Assembly (NCBI RefSeq): GCF_019139815.1
Contig: NZ_CP077079.1
Location: 1,426,001 to 1,490,000, forward strand
DNA: 64,000 nucleotides
Reading direction: 5' to 3'
Source of the DNA: Pseudomonas asgharzadehiana
GTDB lineage: Bacteria > Pseudomonadota > Gammaproteobacteria > Pseudomonadales > Pseudomonadaceae
Position numbers and translations under genes: made by a program. Within the stretch, counting starts at the first letter, position 1; each line of letters starts with the position of its first letter. The notes below the pieces were generated by a model. The model saw nothing but the letters and a program-made list of their open reading frames with translations, made no database searches and was not told the DNA's origin. Positions 10,135-18,003 of this stretch are shown one piece after another.

Positions 10135-10152
10135 TGTAAGCAATGGCTTACT
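10135..10152. promoter_or_regulatory. GacA box (upstream activating sequence) of rsmZ
   Basis: TGTAAGCAATGGCTTACT matches the 18-bp palindromic GacA consensus TGTAAG-N6-CTTACA at all but the last base, including the central AT. It lies about 190 bp before the predicted rsmZ start, the long distance reported for rsmZ (as opposed to rsmX and rsmY). The intervening stretch is AT-rich. Confidence 0.88.
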
Positions 10153-10288
10153 TTTTCGTAAGCGTTTGGGGTTTTTATTCGCCGTGTCCGTCTCGAAATT
10201 GCGAACGTGTTTTCTATCTTATTGAAATATAAGAATTATTTTCTGGTGTCTAAGCGGGTAAGCCCATCAGTGCGCTGGTAGCATCTCG

Positions 10289-10316
10289 TTGAACTTCCCT
10301 TGGAACTCTCTAACAT
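10289..10316 (+). promoter_or_regulatory. Predicted sigma-70 promoter of rsmZ
   Basis: TTGAAC at 10289-10294 and TAACAT at 10311-10316 are separated by 16 bp, and the predicted RNA start is 9 bp downstream. Confidence 0.65.
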
Positions 10317-10324
10317 CAGCCCTG

Positions 10325-10455
10325 TGTCCACGGATTGGCACGGCCATCACGGAACGATGGTTCAAGGAATATCGCGGGATGCGATTCATCAGGATGATGA
10401 AAAGGAATACAGGGACTAGGGAAAAAATGTGGGCGGGTCATACCGCCCCTTTTTT
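10325..10455 (+). ncRNA. rsmZ: RsmZ regulatory RNA (sequesters RsmA/RsmE)
   Basis: About 130-nt GacS/GacA-dependent RNA that binds RsmA/CsrA-family proteins and so relieves translational repression. It begins TGTCCACGGATTGGCACGG and contains repeated GGA motifs, many in hairpin loops (ACGGA, ACGGAAC, AAGGAAT, CGGGAT, CAGGAT, AAGGAAT, AGGGACTAGGGA). It ends in the terminator GGGCGG...CCGCCCC followed by T residues. The sequence closely follows P. fluorescens RsmZ/PrrB, and it sits upstream of fdxA as expected. The usual neighbour rpoS is not present on the other side. Confidence 0.93.
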
Positions 10456-10490
10456 CGCCTGTAGGAAAGTGAACGCAGGCACCAGAATGC

Positions 10491-10517
10491 AAAAAAGGCC
10501 CTTGAGGGCCTTTTTTT
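10491..10517. terminator. Bidirectional terminator between rsmZ and fdxA
   Basis: A-run, GGCCC-TTGA-GGGCC stem, T-run. It works in both directions and lies 17 bp past the stop of reverse-strand fdxA. Confidence 0.88.
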
Positions 10518-10533
10518 GTTGGGCAGCGGCGTT

Positions 10534-10857
10534 TTAGCGCTCTAGTTGCTCAATCTTGTTGGGTTTGCCATCCCACTCAGCGGCATCCGGCATCGGATCT
10601 TTGCGCTCGGTGATGTTCGGCCACACTTCTGCCAGCTCGACGTTCAACTGGATGAACTGTTCCATACCCGCAGGCACTTCGTCCTCGGAGAAAATCGCAA
10701 CGGCCGGGCATTCTGGCTCACACAGGGCGCAGTCAATGCACTCGTCCGGGTGGATAACCAAGAAGTTCGGGCCTTCGTAGAAGCAGTCCACCGGACACAC
10801 TTCTACGCAGTCGGTGTACTTGCACTTGATGCAGTTGTCGGTGACGACGAAGGTCAT
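10534..10857 (-). CDS. fdxA: 7Fe ferredoxin FdxA
   Basis: A small electron carrier with one [3Fe-4S] and one [4Fe-4S] cluster. 107 residues, starting [20 protein letters not shown]. Cluster ligands lie in [18 protein letters not shown] and [12 protein letters not shown], spaced as in Azotobacter ferredoxin I. It lies between rsmZ and mutS, the conserved Pseudomonas position. Confidence 0.96.
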   Translation of the reverse strand: MTFVVTDNCIKCKYTDCVEVCPVDCFYEGPNFLVIHPDECIDCALCEPECPAVAIFSEDEVPAGMEQFIQLNVELAEVWPNITERKDPMPDAAEWDGKPNKIEQLER

Positions 10858-10999
10858 TTCTAATTTTCTCCTCAGGCGGCGGCAGCGAAACCCTTTATGG
10901 CAGGGCTCGCGAGGTTCGGGAGCGATAGTCTGCAGGCCAGGCTAAAAGCCTGCAGCATCCCAAACCGCGCGAGAGTCTACCAGCTTGCAAGCGTCTGCG

Positions 11000-13579
11000 T
11001 TATATCCGAGTCTTCAGTGCATATAACATTTCGAGCGCTTTACGCGGAGTCAAGTCATCCAGATCAAGCTTTGCCAACTCATCCAGCACCGGATGGGGCA
11101 GGCTGGCGAACAGGTCGCTCTGGTGTGGCGCCGAGGGCTTGCGGTTGCTCTTGGCAGGGCTGGCGACCACGGTTTCGTGCGGCATGGCCGTGGTTTCCAG
11201 GCGGCTGAGGTGCTCGCGGGCGCGCAGGATAACGTCGTTCGGCACACCCGCCAGTTGCGCCACGGCCAGGCCGTAACTCTGGCTGGCCGGCCCTGGCAGC
11301 ACATGGTGCAGGAATACAATGCGCTCGTTGTGCTCGGTGGCATTGAGGTGCACGTTGGCCACCAGCGGCTCGCTTTCAGGCAACACGGTCAGTTCGAAAT
11401 AGTGGGTGGCGAACAGCGTATAGGCGCGCAGATGGGCCAAGCGCTCGGCCGCCGCCCATGCCAGGGACAGGCCGTCAAAGGTACTAGTGCCGCGACCCAC
11501 CTCGTCCATCAGCACCAGGCTGCGTTCGGTGGCATTGTGCAGGATGTTTGCGGTTTCACTCATTTCGACCATGAAAGTCGAACGACCACCGGCCAAGTCA
11601 TCGCTGGAGCCGATCCGCGTGAAAATACGGTCGACCAGGGACAGCTCGCAACTGGCCGCCGGCACAAAGCTGCCGATGTGCGCCAGCAACACGATCAACG
11701 CGGTCTGGCGCATGTAGGTGGATTTACCGCCCATGTTCGGGCCAGTGATCACCAGCATGCGGGTGTCGTCGTCCAGCGACAGGTCGTTGGCGACGAACGG
11801 CGTGGTCAACACCTGCTCCACCACGGGGTGGCGTCCTTGCACGATGCGCATGCACGGTTCGCCGACAAAGCGCGGGCAGTTCAGGTCCAGGTTCAGCGCA
11901 CGTTCCGCGAAGTTGCTCAGTACGTCCAGTTCCGACAGGGCTGCCGCAGTGTCTTGCAGCGGCGCCAGTTGGCCGATCAAGTCCTCCAGCAGCGCCTCGT
12001 AGAGCATCTTTTCGCGGGCGAGCGCACGGCTCTTGGCCGACAGCGCCTTGTCTTCGAACTCTTTCAGCTCCGGGGTGATAAAACGCTCGGCTCCCTTGAG
12101 GGTCTGGCGGCGCTGATAATCAATCGGCGCCTGCTCGGCCTGTTTGCTCGGCAGCTCAATAAAGTAGCCATGCACGCGGTTGTAGCCGACCTTCAGGTTG
12201 GCCAGGCCGGTACGGGCTTTTTCGCGGGCTTCCAGGTCGATCAGGAATTGCCCGGCGTTTTCGCTCAGGGCTTGCAGCTCGTCCAACTCACTGTCGTAAC
12301 CGGTCTTGAGCACTCCGCCGTCGCGGATGATCGCCGGCGGGTTGTCGATGATCGCTTTGTCCAGCAGCGCCGCGAGTTCTGGGTAAGTGCTGCTGGTGAC
12401 GGCCAACTGTTGCAGGTGCGGTGCGTCCAGGTCGGTCATCGCTGCTTGCAGTTGCGGCAGCGCGCCGAGTGCGTCGCGCAGGCGCGCCAGGTCACGGGGG
12501 CGCGCGTTACGCAGGCCGATACGCGCCAGGATGCGCTCGATATCGCCGATTTCTTTCAGTTGGGGTTGCAGCTTTTCAAAGCGATAGCCGTCCAGCAGGC
12601 ACGTGATAGAGGACTGACGCGCTTGCAGCACCTTCAAGTCCCGCAGCGGACGGTTCAGCCAACGGGTCAGCAAGCGGCTGCCCATGGCCGTTTGGCAGCG
12701 ATCGACCACCGATTGCAGGGTATTGTCGCGTCCGCCGGACAGGTTGGTGTCCAGCTCCAGATTGCGACGGCTGGCGCCATCCAGCACGACGGTGTCATCC
12801 AGGCGTTCGTGGCGCAGGCTACGCAAGTGCGGCAGGGCGGTGCGCTGGGTTTCCTTGGCATAGCTGAGCAGGCAACCGGCGGCGCCGATGGCGAGGGTCA
12901 GGGTTTCGCAACCGAAACCCTTGAGGTCCTGCACGGAAAATTGCTGGCACAGGCTCTTTAACGCCGAATCGCGCTCAAAATCCCACGGCGCGCGCCGCTT
13001 GGTCCCACGACGTTTTTCCGCCGGCAGGTCTTTTGGCCAATCATCCGGGATCATCAACTCCACCGGATTGATCCGCTCCAACTCCGCCAGCAGGTTCTCC
13101 CAGCCCTTGATCTCCAGCACCGTGAAATTGCCACTGGTGATATCCAGCACCGCCAGTCCGAACAAGCGTTCATCGCCCAGTACCGCGGCGATCAGGTTAT
13201 CGCGACGCTCATCCAGCAGCGCTTCGTCACTCACCGTACCCGGCGTAATGATGCGCACCACCTGACGCTCCACCGGCCCCTTGCTGGTGGCGGGGTCACC
13301 GATCTGCTCACAGATCACCACCGACTCACCCAGTTTCACCAACTTGGCCAGGTAACCTTCCAGTGAGTGGTAAGGAATCCCACACATCGGAATCGCCTGC
13401 CCCGCCGACTGCCCGCGCGCGGTCAGGGTGATGTCCAGCAGCTTGGCGGCCTTCTTCGCATCTTCGTAGAAGATCTCGTAGAAATCGCCCATGCGATAGA
13501 ACATCAACTGATCAGGGTGCTGGTTTTTCAGGCGCCAGTACTGCTGCATCATCGGGGTGTGTGAGGAAAGGTCAGACAT
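11000..13579 (-). CDS. mutS: DNA mismatch repair protein MutS
   Basis: Mismatch-recognition ATPase of 859 residues, full length. The N-terminal mismatch-binding Phe-x-Glu lies in [10 protein letters not shown], the Walker A is GPNMGGKST near 612, and the Walker B/signature is [13 protein letters not shown] near 690. A C-terminal QSDLFASLP resembles the beta-clamp-binding motif. Its 5' end faces the mobile region: only about 215 bp separate its ATG from the first cassette gene, so its promoter lies at the edge of the mobile DNA. Confidence 0.97.
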   Translation of the reverse strand: MSDLSSHTPMMQQYWRLKNQHPDQLMFYRMGDFYEIFYEDAKKAAKLLDITLTARGQSAGQAIPMCGIPYHSLEGYLAKLVKLGESVVICEQIGDPATSKGPVERQVVRIITPGTVSDEALLDERRDNLIAAVLGDERLFGLAVLDITSGNFTVLEIKGWENLLAELERINPVELMIPDDWPKDLPAEKRRGTKRRAPWDFERDSALKSLCQQFSVQDLKGFGCETLTLAIGAAGCLLSYAKETQRTALPHLRSLRHERLDDTVVLDGASRRNLELDTNLSGGRDNTLQSVVDRCQTAMGSRLLTRWLNRPLRDLKVLQARQSSITCLLDGYRFEKLQPQLKEIGDIERILARIGLRNARPRDLARLRDALGALPQLQAAMTDLDAPHLQQLAVTSSTYPELAALLDKAIIDNPPAIIRDGGVLKTGYDSELDELQALSENAGQFLIDLEAREKARTGLANLKVGYNRVHGYFIELPSKQAEQAPIDYQRRQTLKGAERFITPELKEFEDKALSAKSRALAREKMLYEALLEDLIGQLAPLQDTAAALSELDVLSNFAERALNLDLNCPRFVGEPCMRIVQGRHPVVEQVLTTPFVANDLSLDDDTRMLVITGPNMGGKSTYMRQTALIVLLAHIGSFVPAASCELSLVDRIFTRIGSSDDLAGGRSTFMVEMSETANILHNATERSLVLMDEVGRGTSTFDGLSLAWAAAERLAHLRAYTLFATHYFELTVLPESEPLVANVHLNATEHNERIVFLHHVLPGPASQSYGLAVAQLAGVPNDVILRAREHLSRLETTAMPHETVVASPAKSNRKPSAPHQSDLFASLPHPVLDELAKLDLDDLTPRKALEMLYALKTRI

Positions 13580-13794
13580 TCAATACCTTACGAAGATTTG
13601 TCTAATAGATGACTCAAGATCGTCTAATACTACCGTGTATCGACGCGCTATGAAAAAGGCTACGAATGATAAACGCTCATCAGTATGAAGGAATTTTGTA
13701 GCCCATTTCTTTTAAGTCTTGCAGCGCATAAACTGATGGTGTAAATGTGCCATCACTGATGGCACGGATGAAATTGGTTGAGAGGGAGCTGATA

Positions 13795-14523
13795 ATGGGT
13801 TTGCCTAAGCTTGAGTCTTGGCAGGTTGAGGCACTGAGATTTTCACTTTTCTTTGCTGTGCCTGTTAACGCACAACATCAGAAATGGTGGGAAAGTTTTG
13901 CGGGGCGAGAGGCCGAAGCCAAGGTAAATAAACCACATCTTGGTGAATATACTGAAACTGGCAGCTTTTTAGATGGGCAATGTGAGTTAAAGATTTTATT
14001 CAATAGGGTTGACTGGGCTGTATCATTTCCATTTGCAGGACTTCCCCATTCACCCTCGCACTTAGAGCTTAAAGTGCTTCTTGCGGAATGGTTAATGGCT
14101 ATTAGTCGATGGATGAATAACGAAGGTTTCACGCCTCAGAGAATAGCGCTGGGCGTTGCGATGATTGTTCCTGTAGCTAGTGAAAAATTTTCCAACTCTG
14201 TTATAGAAAGTTTTTTTCCTTTTGTTGATTTTACAAGTAAAAATTTGATTGATATCGCTATTCAAGTCAACTCTCCAACTCCTTCGTTAAGGCTCCCTGG
14301 CTTGTCGATTAATAGGCTTGTAAGGCTTAATACAGCTACGCGGCAGGTTGTAAATATGGCGGCGTCAGGAGTGCCGGTTGTAGAGGCGGATACTGTGCTG
14401 AGGTGTGATCTTGATATAAATACATCTCCTCAATGGATGAATTTATTTGGCGTTCGGTCAGCTATAGATATTGTTGAGGAAATGATTGGGGATGTTGAAG
14501 TTATCTTAACTAAGAGTATTTAG
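13795..14523 (+). CDS. Unknown protein, first gene of an AT-rich three-gene cassette
   Basis: 242 residues from the ATG at 13795, which has GGAG 6 nt upstream; three earlier in-frame starts lack this. No family is recognised with confidence. The N-terminal EALRFSLFFAVPV and the late VLRCDLDINTSPQW suggest, weakly, the sporadic TIGR04255 group (about 250 residues, often in mobile or defence contexts). There is no signal peptide or membrane segment. The gene is clearly richer in A+T than mutS or the phage genes. The next gene begins 2 bp after its stop, so the two are probably one transcript. Confidence 0.72.
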   Translation: MGLPKLESWQVEALRFSLFFAVPVNAQHQKWWESFAGREAEAKVNKPHLGEYTETGSFLDGQCELKILFNRVDWAVSFPFAGLPHSPSHLELKVLLAEWLMAISRWMNNEGFTPQRIALGVAMIVPVASEKFSNSVIESFFPFVDFTSKNLIDIAIQVNSPTPSLRLPGLSINRLVRLNTATRQVVNMAASGVPVVEADTVLRCDLDINTSPQWMNLFGVRSAIDIVEEMIGDVEVILTKSI

Positions 14524-14525
14524 TT

Positions 14526-15083
14526 GTGAATAATTCAGTGTATGAGACGTTTTCTCTTGGTTGGATAGAAGAGCAAGCAACTCCCGATTTGGGCGGCGCG
14601 GTTTATATTGAGAATCGTAGTTTGGCTGAAAAGCACTGCTTAAGTGAAGGTGGGAGGTCTCCAAATATTACTAATGTGCGCGAAGAGTTATGCACTAAAT
14701 ATTCAAGCGCCACATATCATATGTCCTTAACAACAAAGTATTCGGCGTTGCTCAGCTCTGTTGATCTCACTCTTGGGAACCACAAAAAAGCCCAGGAACT
14801 CCTGTATCACTGGGAAGGGAACCAGCACGGGCGCATTGCTTCAGTATTTGCGGTCTTTTTTATTGAAAGAAATTACGCCGCTATGAACCTAGAAGCCATT
14901 AACTCACTGATGCTTACAACATCGGTAAAGAGGCTTACTGAGTGGTCCATGGTTGCAATGTTGCGAGCTTCATTTTCAGCTAAACAATCTCTTCCGGCTT
15001 GGGAGGTGTTTTATAAACAAGTCAAGCTGCAATTAAAAGACAATCCGCGCATTAGTAGGCTTCTGGCGGGTCTGGATGACTGA
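14526..15083 (+). CDS. Unknown helical protein, second gene of the cassette
   Basis: 185 residues from a GTG start 2 bp after the preceding stop. Not recognised. The middle and C-terminal parts look all-helical and TPR-like (LGNHKKAQELLYHWEG, then aromatic and Ala-rich helices to LSRLLAGLDD-like ending ISRLLAGLDD). No catalytic motif, signal peptide or membrane segment is visible. AT-rich like its neighbours. Tight spacing on both sides suggests a co-translated partner of the flanking proteins. Confidence 0.65.
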   Translation: MNNSVYETFSLGWIEEQATPDLGGAVYIENRSLAEKHCLSEGGRSPNITNVREELCTKYSSATYHMSLTTKYSALLSSVDLTLGNHKKAQELLYHWEGNQHGRIASVFAVFFIERNYAAMNLEAINSLMLTTSVKRLTEWSMVAMLRASFSAKQSLPAWEVFYKQVKLQLKDNPRISRLLAGLDD

Positions 15084-15113
15084 TTTTAATTTCAAAGGAT
15101 GCTGGGGCTTACC

Positions 15114-15779
15114 ATGGGTTTGGAGTTGCATAAGTTTGACGTTGAATTGCCTGAAGATGTAAGCTTGGCTCTCGTTATCTGTGGGGATCTTGGCGTTGAA
15201 GAGCAGCGTCATACTGGTTTTGTTGTGCGCAATATGATGGGTGAAACTTACCTGTTTCATCTCGCCACGCATAATGATTTCAGAAAGGGTCAAGTTAGCT
15301 TAAGCTATAATTACTTGTTGATTCCCTACCTCGAGCCTGCCGTAGAAGTACCAATCGTGGCGTTTCTTTTTTTACTGCATCATGACACTCAAGGTAGAAT
15401 TTCTTATTCTACAGAGTACCAGGATCGAGATTATTTCGATGGCGATGGTAAGCTTGTTTTAGTTAAGCCGAGTGATGGCTTTACTTGTGCTACCTTTGTT
15501 TTGGAGACTATGCGAAAGTATGGGATGGACTTAGTTGATCGTTCGACATGGCCGATTAACGAGAAGGACGCAGAATGGCAAAGGAATATAATCGGCCGAG
15601 TCGGTCTTAATCTTGAGGAATTCCTTGCTCAGATTGAAAATATCGGAGAATATCCTCGATTCCGTCCCGAGCAGGCTCTTGGGGCTGCTCACTATTACGA
15701 GGGTAAGAAGCTCTCCTATAACGTAGTGCATCCAGCAGGTTTGGAAGTGATTTACGAGATGGCGCGGCTCCGCGCATAA
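15114..15779 (+). CDS. Unknown protein, possible circularly permuted papain-fold (NlpC/P60-like)
   Basis: 221 residues from ATG 15114 (GGGG 6 nt upstream; an in-frame ATG at 15099 is possible). A histidine in QRHTGFVVRN (about residue 33) precedes a cysteine in GFTCATFVLETM (about 125), with extra histidines in YLFHLATHND. His-before-Cys with this spacing is the order in permuted NlpC/P60 (YiiX-like) cysteine hydrolases. This is inference from order and local context, not a domain match. It ends at a small hairpin (AACACCTCAAGTGTT plus T residues) 5 bp before the convergent integrase stop. Confidence 0.68.
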   Translation: MGLELHKFDVELPEDVSLALVICGDLGVEEQRHTGFVVRNMMGETYLFHLATHNDFRKGQVSLSYNYLLIPYLEPAVEVPIVAFLFLLHHDTQGRISYSTEYQDRDYFDGDGKLVLVKPSDGFTCATFVLETMRKYGMDLVDRSTWPINEKDAEWQRNIIGRVGLNLEEFLAQIENIGEYPRFRPEQALGAAHYYEGKKLSYNVVHPAGLEVIYEMARLRA

Positions 15780-15784
15780 ACACC

Positions 15785-16771
15785 TCAAGTGTTTTTTGGC
15801 ATCATTGGTGGTAGTCCTACATTAGTTTTTCGCAGGCGTAGATATCGCTGTGTCATCCTGGCATCGGTGTGGCCACCGAGCTTCTGTGCGTCGTTGCCCT
15901 GGTCGTCGGTATCGGAAAGCGACTTGGCGCGCAGGTCGTGCAGGCTCGCGTCCTCGACCCCAGCCTTCTTGCAACTGATCGCGAAGGCGTCCTTCACCGA
16001 GCTGTAGTGCACTGGCTTTCCGCCGCGCGGCGAGCAGAAAAGGGTGAGCCCGCGGATCTTCCGAGGGAGCGCTCTGGCCCTGGCGATCAGGTCTTCTAGG
16101 TCGGGTGTCATCTGCACCAGCAGCCTCGCATTCGTCTTCTCCTGCTTGAACGCGATTCCTTCGGGGCTGATGTCGACCAGCCGGATGGCCAGCACGTCGC
16201 CGATCCGCTGGCCGGTCAGATAGCACATCTCGTAAATGACCCGCATGTTGTCGCTGGAGTTTTCGCAAATCGCCTGGAATTCACCGTGGGTAATGTAGCG
16301 GTCGCGCCTGTGTTCAAGATGGCGCCGAATGCCGGTGCACGGATTTGAGTCAACGATCTGCTGCTCCAAGGCGTAGGTGAACACCGCCCGAAGCACCGAG
16401 ATCACCCGGTTTGACATGTTTGGCGTGTCCGCCATGTGCATTTTGAGCGCTACGACGTGTCGCTGGAGAACCTCGCGCGGCTCAAAGTCGGCGAAGTTTT
16501 CCTTCAGCCGCTCGCAGGCTGCTTCGTACTGCTTCAGTGTGTTCGGCTTCAGCGCGGGCTTTGTCCTGGTGCGCATGTATTCGAGCGCATCGTCGATCAG
16601 CTTCGGCATTCCGCCCTGGCTTCCCTTATCCAGCAGCTTGGCGTATTCGGCCAGGGATGCCTGGAAGTCAGTGCCCAGGCGCTTCCATTTGCCTTTGCGG
16701 ACTAGGTAGTAAGCGCCATGCTTCTGGTACATGCACGCCGGCAGGTGCCGGTCCTTCTTGCGCGGACGCAT
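15785..16771 (-). CDS. Phage tyrosine integrase
   Basis: Site-specific recombinase, 328 residues. An N-terminal AP2-like/arm-binding part is followed by a core-binding SAM-like domain (about 55-155) and a catalytic domain with Arg189 (TGQRIGD), Lys212, His278-Arg281 (LHDLR), His301 (GGHTD) and nucleophile Tyr310 (QRYLR), all present. It is the leftmost recognisable phage gene and reads toward mutS. A DUF4224 gene lies just upstream, as in many Pseudomonas prophages. Confidence 0.95.
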   Translation of the reverse strand: MRPRKKDRHLPACMYQKHGAYYLVRKGKWKRLGTDFQASLAEYAKLLDKGSQGGMPKLIDDALEYMRTRTKPALKPNTLKQYEAACERLKENFADFEPREVLQRHVVALKMHMADTPNMSNRVISVLRAVFTYALEQQIVDSNPCTGIRRHLEHRRDRYITHGEFQAICENSSDNMRVIYEMCYLTGQRIGDVLAIRLVDISPEGIAFKQEKTNARLLVQMTPDLEDLIARARALPRKIRGLTLFCSPRGGKPVHYSSVKDAFAISCKKAGVEDASLHDLRAKSLSDTDDQGNDAQKLGGHTDARMTQRYLRLRKTNVGLPPMMPKNT

Positions 16772-16782
16772 CGATCTTCACC

Positions 16783-16977
16783 TCAGCCCAGCCGAAGCTC
16801 TGGCCCTTTCCTTGATTGAATACCACCCAGTCGCCCGATGACAACTTGGCGCAACACCTTCGGGTGCCCATCGCCACCTATCGCGAACCCGTATCGTTCT
16901 GCGGTCAGCCACTTTATCTGTGCCCCTGGCTTCTTGTAGCCGGTCAGGTCGGCAACTTCCTCTGCTGTCAGAAACAT
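16783..16977 (-). CDS. DUF4224-domain protein, probable integration/excision accessory
   Basis: 64 residues beginning MFLTAEEVADLTGYKKPGAQ, with GGDGHPKV in the middle. This is the DUF4224 pattern found immediately upstream of phage integrases; an excisionase or accessory DNA-binding role is generally assumed. Its stop is 11 bp before the integrase start, so they are co-transcribed. A second DUF4224 domain occurs in the gene at 51498. Confidence 0.82.
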   Translation of the reverse strand: MFLTAEEVADLTGYKKPGAQIKWLTAERYGFAIGGDGHPKVLRQVVIGRLGGIQSRKGPELRLG

Positions 16978-17008
16978 TCCTACCTCTATCGCGTGGTGGC
17001 GTCCGGGT

Positions 17009-17176
17009 TCATGCAGTGCTCGCGTTTTGCTGAAAGTGTTCAGCCAGCACTCGGCGCGCGTCGATGCCGCAGGATGCCGACATCGCGTAGATCTGCCCGA
17101 ACGTGGTTTCTCGGCGCTGCAGGGCGTTGAACAGTTCGATCAGGCGCTGGCCCTTGGTAGTCTTGCAGCGGCTCAT
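17009..17176 (-). CDS. Small hypothetical phage protein
   Basis: 55 residues (MSRCKTTKGQRLIELFNALQ...), basic then helical. The start at 17176 overlaps the stop of the upstream gene as ATGA and is preceded by GGGG, giving translational coupling. Function unknown. Confidence 0.6.
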   Translation of the reverse strand: MSRCKTTKGQRLIELFNALQRRETTFGQIYAMSASCGIDARRVLAEHFQQNASTA

Positions 17177-17475
17177 AATTGGAACCCCTTTTCCTGTGGG
17201 AGCGGGGTGGTGGTCAATTGCTCGTTTTGGCACATGGAGGTTGCCAGAAAAGCCCGTGCCGCCTGGCTTTCGTCCGTGGTGGTGCTGGTGGGCACCTTTA
17301 GGAGTGAACTGTCCGGCAGGCAGCTGATACCGGTGTTGTTCAATATCCAGCAGGTGACGCCGCGGGCGCTGTCGTGCTGGACGTCGATCAACTGCTCGCC
17401 GGCGGTGGTATGACCGGCGATCAAAAGTAGGGTTACCGCTTGCAGCACTGCACGATTCAACTGGTGTCGATTCAT
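17173..17475 (-). CDS. Small secreted hypothetical phage protein
   Basis: About 100 residues from ATG 17475 (a GTG at 17484 is possible). N-terminal signal peptide LNRAVLQAVTLLLIAGHTTAG followed by a short domain with three cysteines (GVTCWILNNTGISCLPD, TSMCQN), suggesting a periplasmic disulfide protein. Coupled to the following 55-residue gene by ATGA overlap. Possibly a lysogenic-conversion product; function unknown. Confidence 0.55.
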   Translation of the reverse strand: MNRHQLNRAVLQAVTLLLIAGHTTAGEQLIDVQHDSARGVTCWILNNTGISCLPDSSLLKVPTSTTTDESQAARAFLATSMCQNEQLTTTPLPQEKGFQL

Positions 17476-17605
17476 TGGCTTCACTTTCTCCAGGCCGAAC
17501 GAGTCCCGGCCGCGTTGTCGGCTTTCGCGAAAATCAGGTTGGGTTAGGTGATCGGCATCCGCTGATCCACTGGACTACGCCCGACAGAAGGCGCACGCCG
17601 CTGGA

Positions 17606-17926
17606 TCAGGCGATGAATACACCATCTTCGGATTTTTGATCGTGCTGTCGGGGGTCAGGTGAGGACGGGGCTGTAGCGGTGATAAGACCACGCAACATAG
17701 CTTCGGCGACAAGTGCTGGGCGCCTGAAAACGCCCAATTTGAACATGGCGGATTCAATCCGGCCCTTGACGGATCTTGGAGAAAGTCCGTCGCGCGCAGC
17801 AATTTCTTTATCTGTATGTCCGGCAGCAACAGCAAGAAGACACGAAATCTCTCGTGCGGCCAACCCCATTCCTAGCTGACCCTTCCATGATCCCGATACG
17901 ATAAATTCCATGACCTTCCGACCCAT
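17606..17926 (-). CDS. LuxR-type HTH regulator of the prophage
   Basis: 106 residues (a start at 17911 would give 101). The helix-turn-helix is LAAREISCLLAVAAGHTDKE...LSPRSVKGRIESAMFKLG, a GerE/LuxR-type DNA-binding domain with no receiver domain. It lies downstream of the repressor on the same strand. GCGGGATT operator-like sites sit between it and the repressor stop, so the repressor may control it. Confidence 0.72.
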   Translation of the reverse strand: MGRKVMEFIVSGSWKGQLGMGLAAREISCLLAVAAGHTDKEIAARDGLSPRSVKGRIESAMFKLGVFRRPALVAEAMLRGLITATAPSSPDPRQHDQKSEDGVFIA

Positions 17927-17953
17927 TCAGTTGAATATGGGTGGAATAGTGCC

Positions 17954-18003
17954 TGCGGGATTTTTACATGTCAATGCTTGCGGGATTATTTATAATCCCG
18001 GCA
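17954..18003. promoter_or_regulatory. Repressor operator-like sites overlapping the repressor stop
   Basis: A half-site TGCGGGATTT at 17954-17963 and a perfect palindrome CGGGATTA-N4-TAATCCCG at 17981-18000, which overlaps the last codon and stop of the repressor gene. The same GCGGGATTT word occurs in the repressor/cro intergenic region. Confidence 0.7.

Noticed and set aside
10289..10537. 82-codon forward frame across rsmZ
   Set aside because: Covers the promoter, RNA and terminators of rsmZ; no ribosome site and no protein-like pattern.
11093..12961. Very long forward open frame (622 codons) over mutS
   Set aside because: Antisense shadow of mutS in GC-rich DNA; the MutS frame has all family motifs.
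13724..15781. GCGCATAAAC present at both ends of the three-gene cassette as possible attachment repeats
   Set aside because: Ten bases matching within 2 kb is expected by chance; no longer repeat found. True attL/attR remain undetermined.
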